NCBI GenBank assembly: GCA_018825335.1 | Contig: JAHJEW010000059.1 | Span: 1-13,412 of the forward strand | Reading direction: 5' to 3' | DNA: 13,412 bases | Origin: Patescibacteria group bacterium | Lineage (GTDB): Bacteria; Patescibacteriota; Gracilibacteria; UBA1369 | Shown: in pieces, positions 6,565 to 13,268 of the stretch | Layout: the number at the start of each line of letters is the position of its first letter | Numbering within the stretch: position 1 is the first letter of the stretch | Made by a program: the position numbers and the translations under genes | The notes under the pieces: generated by a model | What the model was told of the DNA's origin: nothing | Seen by the model: the letters and a program-made list of their open reading frames with translations, nothing else | The model's database searches: none

Positions 6565-8046
6565 TTATTGATAAAGTAGATTTGCTTTAATGGTAGAATA
6601 ATCTTTGTTGTCCGCTTTGCCAATTAGTTTGTTGTAGAGGTCGGCTGCGGCGCTGGAGATTCCGTTGCCCCGTCCCATCTGGTAAGCTTTTTTGTAGAGG
6701 GAAATGGCGCCCTGTATGTCGCCGAGTTTTTCGTAAAGTTTGCCGTAGTTAAGGTAAATGGCGTCCAGATTTGGATCAATGGCCCGCGCTTTTTCCAAAT
6801 ATTCCCGTGCCCGGGTGAAGTTTCCGGCGCCGATCTGGGCCCAGCCGACGAGATTAAATCCCATCGCCTCCGCGGGATGTGCGGCCAGCGCCGCTGCAGC
6901 GAGCTTGACGGCTTTTTCGGGCTCGTTTAAACGGTCAAGATAAATCCAGATCGGTTTTATATAGTAGTTAATATCCTTATTGTTCAGGGCTAAAACGTTT
7001 TCGTAACTGGCGGCCGATTTTTCGTAATTTTTTAATTGCAGGTAAATTTCGGCCAGTTTTTGCTCAAGTTGTACTTTAGGTTCGTAGCCGTTCTGCTTTG
7101 CAAGCTCCAGGCTGTCTGCGGCTTTTTGCAGGTCTCCAAGAGCAAAATAGGAAAGTCCCAAAAAGAAAAGGGTTTGTGGTTTTTCCGGATCCAGTTTGCG
7201 CGCTTCCTCAAGGGACTGCGCCGCGTCCTGATATTTTTGCGTGCTCAGATAGGCGTATCCCAATAAAATCCAGGCGTCACGGTAATCTTTTTTTTCTTTT
7301 ATAACTTTAAACAACATGGGGATTGCCATTTGATATTCTTTTGTCTGATCATAGCTGCGTGCCAGCAGCGTCAAAAGGTGGATATTTGTTCCTCCCTGAT
7401 TGGAGTCGAATTCGCTGTATGCGGAAAGGAAATTCTGGGCATTCGCGGCAATATTTGTGTCGGCGCCAATGGTCATGGCTTCGCGCAGGAAAATTTCGGC
7501 TTTTTCGTGGTCACCGGTGTAAGCGGTAACAATTCCCAGTAAGTATTTTGAAGTCTGATTGTGGACTTTAATTGAGTCCAAAACGGCTTTGGCTTCATCT
7601 ATTTTTCGGTCAGCTATCAGTGCATTACTTAGATAGATTTTTGCCTGAAGATTGTCCGGTTCAAGTTTTAGTACCGCCTGAAAGTTGAGTTTTGCTTTTA
7701 TCAGATCGTTTGTTTCAAGCTGAATTTTTCCCGTTTCCATTAGTGGTTCGGTTTTCTGCGGAGCCATTTTGGCTGCAGCTTCAAATTCGTTTATGGCAAG
7801 ACCGTTGTATCCGTTTTGGGCAAGAAGTTTGCCGCGGCTAATATGTTCGTCATAGGTTTTTTCGCGCGCGACTCCTTCTTCGGCCAAAAAGTCGGGCAGC
7901 TTTTCGGTGATCTGTGTTTGTACCGGTTCCGTTTTCGGGATTAGCGGGCCTCCGGAATTAAATGGCCATACTTCGAAAGCGTATAGTCCGAGTCCCACTA
8001 TTATCAGGAGTACGATGTAAATGAGAAAGCTGAGTGTTTTGTTCAT
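6565..8046 (-). CDS. Membrane-anchored TPR-repeat protein
   Basis: No specific family is recognised. The 493-residue protein has one hydrophobic segment near the N-terminus (residues 5-23, after MNKT), then a Pro-rich acidic linker (about 30-62), then about ten tetratricopeptide-type helical pairs to residue about 475. The clearest repeats are at 68-99 (NGYNGLAINEFEAAAKM), 102-131, 257-288 (AYLSTQKYQDAAQSLEEA), 290-319, 324-357, 395-426 and 428-460. TPR superhelices are protein-binding scaffolds. With one uncleaved-looking anchor, the repeats probably lie outside the membrane, or in the cytoplasm if the topology is inverted. The ATG overlaps the ruvC stop (ATGA at 8043-8046), and prepilin peptidase follows after 5 bases. 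A scaffold role in pilus or envelope assembly is plausible but rests on that neighbour only. Confidence 0.85.
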   Translation of the reverse strand: MNKTLSFLIYIVLLIIVGLGLYAFEVWPFNSGGPLIPKTEPVQTQITEKLPDFLAEEGVAREKTYDEHISRGKLLAQNGYNGLAINEFEAAAKMAPQKTEPLMETGKIQLETNDLIKAKLNFQAVLKLEPDNLQAKIYLSNALIADRKIDEAKAVLDSIKVHNQTSKYLLGIVTAYTGDHEKAEIFLREAMTIGADTNIAANAQNFLSAYSEFDSNQGGTNIHLLTLLARSYDQTKEYQMAIPMLFKVIKEKKDYRDAWILLGYAYLSTQKYQDAAQSLEEARKLDPEKPQTLFFLGLSYFALGDLQKAADSLELAKQNGYEPKVQLEQKLAEIYLQLKNYEKSAASYENVLALNNKDINYYIKPIWIYLDRLNEPEKAVKLAAAALAAHPAEAMGFNLVGWAQIGAGNFTRAREYLEKARAIDPNLDAIYLNYGKLYEKLGDIQGAISLYKKAYQMGRGNGISSAAADLYNKLIGKADNKDYSTIKANLLYQ

Positions 8047-8534
8047 GGGCGGGTTAAGTGAGCCATTTTCATGTGCTGTGCGTGGCAGATTGCCGTGGCC
8101 AGCGCGTCGGCTGCATCGTCCGGTTTTGGCAGTTCATTCATTTTCAGTATTAGCTGCACCATTTTCTGAACCTGTTTTTTTTCGGCTTTACCGTATCCAC
8201 TGACGGCTTCTTTGATTTGCTGGGGTTTGTACTCGTTAATTTCGTAGCCGTGATCCGAAAGTTTTTGCATAATGGCCCCGCGGGCATGGGCAACATGAAG
8301 TGCCGTTTTTACGTTTTTACTGAAGAAAAGTTCCTCAATCGCAATATTGTCCGGGTGCCACATTTCGATTATTTCTTCAAGATCTTTACCGATTTGATTG
8401 AGTCTTTTGGCCAGTTGTTCGTTTTTCGAGGTTTCGATGCAGCCATAATCGAGCAGCCGCGCGTCTCCGTTTTCCACTTTAATTACACCAAATCCGGTAG
8501 TGGCGGTACCCGGATCGATTCCAAGTATAATCAT
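8043..8534 (-). CDS. ruvC: Crossover junction endodeoxyribonuclease RuvC
   Basis: Resolves Holliday junctions by paired nicks, normally with the RuvAB branch-migration motor. Its 163 residues are close to the family length. Seen: ILGIDPGTATTGFGV (3-17) with catalytic Asp7; AIEELFFSKNVKTAL (65-79) with catalytic Glu67; ARGAI (84-88); YKPQQIKEAVSGYGKAEK (102-119), which matches the DNA-binding/dimer region; and DDAADALATAICH (139-151) with catalytic Asp140 and Asp143. The tetrad is therefore complete. ruvA and ruvB are not in the window. The start lies 16 bases after the pyk stop, directly behind a TATAAT hexamer, so it may have its own leaderless transcript. The stop overlaps the TPR gene start by 4 bases. 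Confidence 0.96.
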   Translation of the reverse strand: MIILGIDPGTATTGFGVIKVENGDARLLDYGCIETSKNEQLAKRLNQIGKDLEEIIEMWHPDNIAIEELFFSKNVKTALHVAHARGAIMQKLSDHGYEINEYKPQQIKEAVSGYGKAEKKQVQKMVQLILKMNELPKPDDAADALATAICHAQHMKMAHLTRP

Positions 8535-8540
8535 GCCGCC

Positions 8541-8546
8541 ATTATA
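8541..8546 (-). promoter_or_regulatory. Candidate -10 box of a leaderless ruvC promoter
   Basis: A perfect TATAAT on the minus strand lies in the 16-base gap between the pyk stop and the ruvC ATG, with 6 bases (GGCGGC) between it and ATG 8534. A TTTCCA hexamer (4 of 6 to the -35 consensus) sits 18 bases upstream at 8565-8570. Start-point spacing would put transcription at or within a base or two of the ATG, so the mRNA would be leaderless. This is inferred from pattern only. Confidence 0.5.
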
Positions 8547-8550
8547 TGGT

Positions 8551-9960
8551 TTAGATCACAATAATGGAAATTGTTTTGTCGACTTTGCTGGCGTTTTTCA
8601 CTATTACTATTTTGTCGCCTTTTTTGGCCAGACGCGATTTTAACAGCATTTGTTTGATTTGCTGATTTTTTATTATGACTTTACCTTTTGTAACAAAAGT
8701 TTTGCGTACACCCCAGACAAGCTGAAGTTGTCTTTCTACCAACGGATCATGAGTTATAGCTATTATTGGTATGTAGATGCGATGCTTTGAAATGTGCTCC
8801 GCCGTGAATCCGGATGAAGTTATTGCTACAATCAGTTTTGCTCCAATGTTTTTGGACAGCCTGGCGGCGTTTGAGCAGATGGCGTATGAGGCTGGTAGTG
8901 GATCTTCCGTCAATTTGTTGGGTAGAAATTTTTCGTGTTTTTGCAGTTCTTTTTCTACGGCGCAGGCAACGTTATTCAGGGTGCGGACGGCTTCCACCGG
9001 ATATTTTCCCACGGCGGTTTCGTTGGAAAGCATTAAAGCATCCGAGTGGTCGAAAATGGCGTTTGCCGCGTCGGAAACTTCCGCGCGGGTTGCGCGCGGA
9101 TTTGTTACCATCGACTGGAGCATTTCGGTGGCGGTGATAACCGGTTTTCCGTGAAGGTTTGCTTCATGGATTATTCTTTTTTGGATGATCGGCACCATAT
9201 GAGGGTAGATTTCCGTGCCCAGGTCACCGCGGGCAACCATGACCGCGTCGGTTTCGTTAATGATTTCTTCCAGGTTTTTTACGGCTTCGTGCCTTTCGAT
9301 TTTGGCAACGATTTTTGCGTGTGATTTTTTTGCGATGATGAGTTTGCGCAGATCTTTAATGTCTTGCGCGTTTTTTACAAATGAAAGTGCAACGTAGTCG
9401 ACATTGTTTTTAAGTCCGAACTCAAGATCCCGTTTGTCTTTTGCGGTGATTACGGCGGCGCGTATTGTCGCGGTGGGAACATTAATTCCTGAGTGGCTTG
9501 TTATGGTGCCGTCGCTTTCGACTTTGCATTGAATATCCGTTTTGCCGGATTTAATAACTTTAAGTTCTATCATGCCGTCTTTCATAAGAATTGTATCTCC
9601 GGTTTTTACGTCTTTCGGAAGATGTTTATACATGACCGGCAGGATTTTATTTGTGGCTTTTTGTAATTTCGTGCTCAGGATTATTCTGTCACCTTTTTTC
9701 AGGGTTATACCGTTATCCGGTAAAATACCCAGACGGATTTTTGGTCCCTGCAAATCCTGCAAAATGCAGACTGGCAGGTCCAGTTCTCCGGAAACTTCTT
9801 TCAGGTTTTTAATGATTCCGGAAAAATCTTCATAACTCCCGTGCGAGAAATTCAGGCGGGCGACGTCCATCCCGGCTTCCACCATTTTTCGCAGCGTTTT
9901 TTTGTCGCCGGATGCGGGACCTATAGTGCAAACGATTTTTGTGCGGTTGTGGATTATCAT
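8551..9960 (-). CDS. pyk: Pyruvate kinase
   Basis: Transfers phosphate from phosphoenolpyruvate to ADP, giving ATP and pyruvate. Its 469 residues match the standard bacterial length, including the C-terminal domain. Seen: RTKIVCTIGPAS (6-17); ARLNFSHG (34-41); ILQDLQGPKIRLG (66-78); the B domain at about 80-170; KIERHEAV (220-227) with catalytic Lys220 and metal-ligand Glu222; VARGDLG (242-248) with Asp246; TATEMLQSM (276-284); RATRAEVSDAANA (289-301); and LMLSNETAVGKYPVEAV (309-325). At the position where K+-dependent enzymes have Thr...Glu in DTKGPE, this protein has Leu70 and Lys74, the signature of K+-independent pyruvate kinases. The ATG follows an extended -10 box by 7 bases, and no good alternative start lies before RTKIV. 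It is the first gene after the spacer, so it probably begins a transcription unit. Confidence 0.97.
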   Translation of the reverse strand: MIIHNRTKIVCTIGPASGDKKTLRKMVEAGMDVARLNFSHGSYEDFSGIIKNLKEVSGELDLPVCILQDLQGPKIRLGILPDNGITLKKGDRIILSTKLQKATNKILPVMYKHLPKDVKTGDTILMKDGMIELKVIKSGKTDIQCKVESDGTITSHSGINVPTATIRAAVITAKDKRDLEFGLKNNVDYVALSFVKNAQDIKDLRKLIIAKKSHAKIVAKIERHEAVKNLEEIINETDAVMVARGDLGTEIYPHMVPIIQKRIIHEANLHGKPVITATEMLQSMVTNPRATRAEVSDAANAIFDHSDALMLSNETAVGKYPVEAVRTLNNVACAVEKELQKHEKFLPNKLTEDPLPASYAICSNAARLSKNIGAKLIVAITSSGFTAEHISKHRIYIPIIAITHDPLVERQLQLVWGVRKTFVTKGKVIIKNQQIKQMLLKSRLAKKGDKIVIVKNASKVDKTISIIVI

Positions 9961-9967
9961 TCCTTTA

Positions 9968-9976
9968 ATTATACCA
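9968..9976 (-). promoter_or_regulatory. Extended -10 promoter for pyk, probably leaderless
   Basis: The minus strand reads TGGTATAAT, a perfect extended -10 element (TGnTATAAT). Seven bases (TAAAGGA) separate it from ATG 9960, so the expected start point is the A of the ATG. No good -35 is seen (TTTCTG at 9991-9996, 17-base spacing, is weak), which is normal for extended -10 promoters. The GGA touching the ATG is too close to act as a Shine-Dalgarno. The box lies in the only long non-coding spacer of the window. Confidence 0.65.
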
Positions 9977-10008
9977 AAATAAGCGGTTTACAGAAAGCGG
10001 CAGGGTGA

Positions 10009-10151
10009 AAAAATCCGAAATCCGAATGTCAAATGTCAATTCAATGACCAATGTCAAATTATTCTGCGAAAAAATATTATTTCCTGTTTTGATATTGAGA
10101 ATTAAAACCTTTGACCTTTTTTGACATTTGGCATTCGGATTTCGGATTTTT
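10009..10151 (-). repeat. 31-bp inverted repeat with 81-base loop between glmS and pyk (possible terminator or dispersed repeat)
   Basis: Arms 10009-10039 and 10121-10151 are reverse complements with one mismatch (T at 10029). Each arm is itself repetitive: two ATCCGAA units, then TGTCAAA/TGTCAA units. The 10-mer AATGTCAAAT occurs at 10025-10034 and again at 10050-10059. The outer arm begins 2 bases after the glmS stop (TAG 10154-10156). In the minus-strand transcript the second arm ends in a run of U (10008-10013), so the hairpin may stop glmS transcription or protect its 3' end. The loop (10040-10120) is AT-rich with no convincing ORF. The internally repetitive, gene-free arms look like a member of an intergenic repeat family, but only one copy is present here. 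Confidence 0.75.
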
Positions 10152-10153
10152 AT

Positions 10154-11923
10154 CTATTTTACCGTGACGCTCTTGGCAAGGTTGCGCGGCATGTCCGGGT
10201 TGTTTTGGCGTAGAACGGCAAGGTGGTAGGCCAGGAGCTGAATCGGAATGATGTTGACGATGGGGGAGGCGTTGCCGGCATCGGGTACTTTGATCCACTG
10301 GTCAAAAACGTCCTCGTTTTGAGGAGAAACGCCGATTATGAATCCTCCGCGGGATTTCACCTCCATCGCGTTATTGAGTATGTCTGTCCGGGTTTCGTCG
10401 TTGGCGACAATGGCGATGCATGGAGTTCCGTCGCTTATTAATGCGATCGGGCCGTGCTTAAGTTCCCCTCCGGCAAAGCCTTCGGCGTGAATGTAGGAAA
10501 CTTCCTGAAGTTTGATTGCCGCTTCAAGTGCGATCGGATAGTTCACGGCTTTGCCGATAACATACATGCTTTCGAAATCTTTTATTTTTTCAGCGAGGGC
10601 CCGGATGTGTTTTTCGTAACGTGGATTAAGCATGTCGTTTATTTCTCCGGCGGTGTCAATGAGCAGTCGCTTGCCTTCCGTAAGCCGGTTGTCGCAGGCG
10701 TATGCGAGCATTGTCAGAATGGCCAGCTGGGATGTTGTTGCTTTGGTGGATGCGACGGCTTTTTCCGGGCCGGCTTTAATGTGGATTGCATAGTCGGACA
10801 TGCGATCCATACTGGATCCTTCCACGTTAATGATCGACAGAACTTTGGATCCTTTTGTTTTTGCAACTTCAATGGCTTCCAGAGTGTCCGCGGTTTCACC
10901 GCTTTGTGAAACGGCGATAACAAGGCTTTTTTCTTTTAGGAAGTCCTGCTGGCTCGGGAACTCCGACCCTACGATTACATTTACGTGGCGTTTTGCAACT
11001 TTTGAAAACAGATACGAAGCCGCATGGCAGACTTTTCCGGCGGTGCCGCATCCTATTAAAAAGGTGCCGTAAGCTTTCTTGATTTCGTCCGCCAGATGCA
11101 GAATTTCCGAGTCTTTTTGATTGATTGCGCGGTAGATCGTGTCTTTCTGCTCCATTATTTCTTTAATCATGAAGTGCTCAAAAGCGCCTTTCTCGGCGCT
11201 CTGCGGCTCCCAGTTGATTTCAACGACTCTTTTTTCGATCTCTTCGCCGCTGTGGATGTTGTAGAAATGTGGTTTTTCGTTTACCACAACCATTTCGTCG
11301 TCGTCAATGTACATGACTTTTTTTGTGTGATTAATGAAAGCCGGAATATCGGAAGCTATAAAAAATTCATTTTCCCCCACGCCAAGGATGAGCGGCGAGC
11401 CGCGGCGAGCCGCGATAATTTTCTGCTCGTCGGCCTTGATCGCCAAAATGGCAAAGCGACCTTTTAGTCTTTTAATAGCCATTTTTGTTGCTGTCACAAA
11501 AGTGTTTTCTTTGGCGTAATCGGCAATAAGATGAACAATGGTTTCCGTGTCCGTTTCGGATTTAAATGTGTAACCTTTTCTTTGCAGCTCATCTCTAAGC
11601 TCTTTATAGTTTTCTATTATTCCATTGTGAACGATCGCGAACATTTTTTGCGCGTCCACGTGCGGATGGGCGTTTTCCTCCGTAACTCCGCCGTGTGTGG
11701 CCCATCTTGAATGGCCGATTGCCAAAGTGCTCTGGGGAAGTGCAGTGTTTTCGAGATCAAACTCGCCGATTTTACCGACTTTTCGGAGGAGGCCTATTTT
11801 TTGGTTTTCGCTGTATGCGATTCCCCATGAATCGTAACCGCGATATTCCAGTTTCTTAAGTCCGCGGATTACCAAATCTCCTGCGCTTTTTTTTTGGCCC
11901 GAATAGGCAAAGATTCCACACAT
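10154..11923 (-). CDS. glmS: Glutamine-fructose-6-phosphate aminotransferase (isomerizing)
   Basis: Makes glucosamine-6-phosphate from fructose-6-phosphate and glutamine, the entry step to UDP-GlcNAc, peptidoglycan and amino-sugar glycans. It has 589 residues, slightly shorter than typical (about 600-610). Seen: N-terminal nucleophile Cys2 in MCGIF; LEYRGYDSWGIA (25-36), with Trp where Ala is usual; the GATase motif HSRWATHG (71-78); HNGIIENY (99-106); two SIS sugar-isomerase domains with GCGTAGKVCHAASYL (291-305), SQSGETADT (339-347), STKATTSQ (392-399), YIHAEGFAGGELKHGP (477-492); and C-terminal PRNLAKSVTV (579-588) with catalytic Lys584. It begins 11 bases after the purQ stop, with no Shine-Dalgarno and no room for a glmS ribozyme. 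The inverted repeat follows directly after its stop. Confidence 0.97.
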   Translation of the reverse strand: MCGIFAYSGQKKSAGDLVIRGLKKLEYRGYDSWGIAYSENQKIGLLRKVGKIGEFDLENTALPQSTLAIGHSRWATHGGVTEENAHPHVDAQKMFAIVHNGIIENYKELRDELQRKGYTFKSETDTETIVHLIADYAKENTFVTATKMAIKRLKGRFAILAIKADEQKIIAARRGSPLILGVGENEFFIASDIPAFINHTKKVMYIDDDEMVVVNEKPHFYNIHSGEEIEKRVVEINWEPQSAEKGAFEHFMIKEIMEQKDTIYRAINQKDSEILHLADEIKKAYGTFLIGCGTAGKVCHAASYLFSKVAKRHVNVIVGSEFPSQQDFLKEKSLVIAVSQSGETADTLEAIEVAKTKGSKVLSIINVEGSSMDRMSDYAIHIKAGPEKAVASTKATTSQLAILTMLAYACDNRLTEGKRLLIDTAGEINDMLNPRYEKHIRALAEKIKDFESMYVIGKAVNYPIALEAAIKLQEVSYIHAEGFAGGELKHGPIALISDGTPCIAIVANDETRTDILNNAMEVKSRGGFIIGVSPQNEDVFDQWIKVPDAGNASPIVNIIPIQLLAYHLAVLRQNNPDMPRNLAKSVTVK

Positions 11924-11934
11924 GATTTTGTTGG

Positions 11935-13263
11935 TTATTTAATTGCCATTATTTTCATGGCATTCGGATTATGAAAAATGTGAGTGTCCAGAATGTTTTG
12001 GATTTCCTTTTCTTTTTTGGCTTTAACGCGCCATAAAACTCCTTTTTCCAGATTGATTATTTCTCCTCCCGGGAAGTACGGCTGAAGTCTGACCTTCATG
12101 CTTTTGCCGGCGTAATTTTCTTTGTCCATGACAAGGAACTGCGGTTCGACCGTATTTTTTTCTTTAATTTGATGTATGCCGGAAATGCGGTCGTATCCGT
12201 AAAATTTATTGTTTATGCGTATAAACGGGATTTCTTTGTTGAGATTAAGCAGCTCGCCGCTGCGGATAATTTTGTCCGCGATTTTAAGCAGGTCTTTATT
12301 GGATTTTGCAAAAATGCCGAAATAGGTTTTTTTTGCGAGTGAAATGTTTTTGAAGCCCATTTTTCGGATCGCATTTTCAATGGTTCGTTCTTCATTGTCG
12401 GTTATGATCAGTTCCACCGTAATTTCGATGTCTGGTTTTTTTGTTTGATGAGCGGGTTTTTCGTGTTGAATATTTGTCACTGCGGGTTTTGCTTTGGAAA
12501 CGGTTATACGCCTGCCGGACTTTGTAAGATAGTCGGCCAGGGAATCGAAAATAGGTTGCCCGGATAAAGTTCTTTCCGGATGCGGCATTAAGGCCAGGAT
12601 ATTGCCTTCCGGGTTACATACTCCCGCCAGATTATAGGCGGCGCCGTTCGGGTTTACTGGGAACTGTTCAATGAATTTACCATTTTTGTCGCAGTAGCGG
12701 AAAAGGGTTTGTCCGTTTTTAATCAATTGTTCCAGGAGCAATTTGCCGGATACCACGAATCTTCCTTCTCCGTTGGCGACCGGAATTCTCATTATGGTTT
12801 CGGGCGAAAAGCGATTGTAGGGCGTTTTTAACGTACTTTTTTCGGAGCGGATGTAAATCCAGTCGTTCCAGAAACCCGTTCCAAGAATTTTATCCTTTAT
12901 AATGCGCCGGTTGTAGGCGAGTCCCATTTCCAGCATCTGCGGATGGATGCCCGGAATCAGTCCTTTTTCCACCAATATTTGCGCGCCGTTGCAGATGCCA
13001 AGTATGGGTTTTCCTTTAAATGCTTCTTTTGCGAGTCCGTCCAAAATCGGATCTTTGGCCGCGACTATGCCGCTTCGGCCCCTATCTTCATATGAAAATC
13101 CGCCGGGAATAATGAAAGCGTCAAAGTTTTTCAGTTTGGTTCTGTCATCGTTCCAACGGAAGAGAATCGGGATCATTTTGGCTCTTTTGCATGCCCGTAT
13201 TGTTTCCAGTTCGCAGTTTGTTCCGGGGAACAGAATTACGGCCAATTTTGGTTCAGCTCTCAT
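11935..13263 (-). CDS. purQ: Phosphoribosylformylglycinamidine synthase: PurQ glutaminase fused to C-terminal PurS-like region
   Basis: PurQ releases ammonia from glutamine for PurL, with PurS as the bridging subunit, in step 4 of de novo purine synthesis. Residues 1-250 form a class I glutaminase: VILFPGTNCE (9-18), FIIPGGFSYED (50-60), ILGICNGAQIL (87-97) with nucleophile Cys91, RIPVANGEGRF (159-169), LMPHPER (225-231) with His228 and Glu230. Usual PurQ proteins end near residue 225-260; this one continues to 442. After a Lys/Pro-rich linker (about 251-277) come a PurS-like segment (278-350, ITVELIITDNEERTIENAIRKMGF) and a further segment (385-442) ending ILDTHIFHNPNAMKI, which resembles the PurS end around NP. 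It starts 5 bases after the peptidase stop. purL is not in the window. The glutaminase is certain; the PurS assignment is by pattern. Confidence 0.93.
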   Translation of the reverse strand: MRAEPKLAVILFPGTNCELETIRACKRAKMIPILFRWNDDRTKLKNFDAFIIPGGFSYEDRGRSGIVAAKDPILDGLAKEAFKGKPILGICNGAQILVEKGLIPGIHPQMLEMGLAYNRRIIKDKILGTGFWNDWIYIRSEKSTLKTPYNRFSPETIMRIPVANGEGRFVVSGKLLLEQLIKNGQTLFRYCDKNGKFIEQFPVNPNGAAYNLAGVCNPEGNILALMPHPERTLSGQPIFDSLADYLTKSGRRITVSKAKPAVTNIQHEKPAHQTKKPDIEITVELIITDNEERTIENAIRKMGFKNISLAKKTYFGIFAKSNKDLLKIADKIIRSGELLNLNKEIPFIRINNKFYGYDRISGIHQIKEKNTVEPQFLVMDKENYAGKSMKVRLQPYFPGGEIINLEKGVLWRVKAKKEKEIQNILDTHIFHNPNAMKIMAIK

Positions 13264-13268
13264 AAGTT

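Noticed and set aside
10077..10298. Minus-strand open frame running out of glmS into the inverted repeat
   Set aside because: It overlaps the conserved glmS C-terminus in another frame, and its tail is only the repeat arm translated. There is no start signal.
11393..11412. Perfect tandem 10-base repeat (CGGCGAGCCG twice)
   Set aside because: It encodes the conserved AARRGSPL segment of GlmS in frame, so it is explained by codon choice in coding sequence.
11924..11934. Possible glmS ribozyme/riboswitch upstream of glmS
   Set aside because: Only 11 bases separate the purQ stop from the glmS start, and the sequence before that is coding, so there is no room for the ribozyme.
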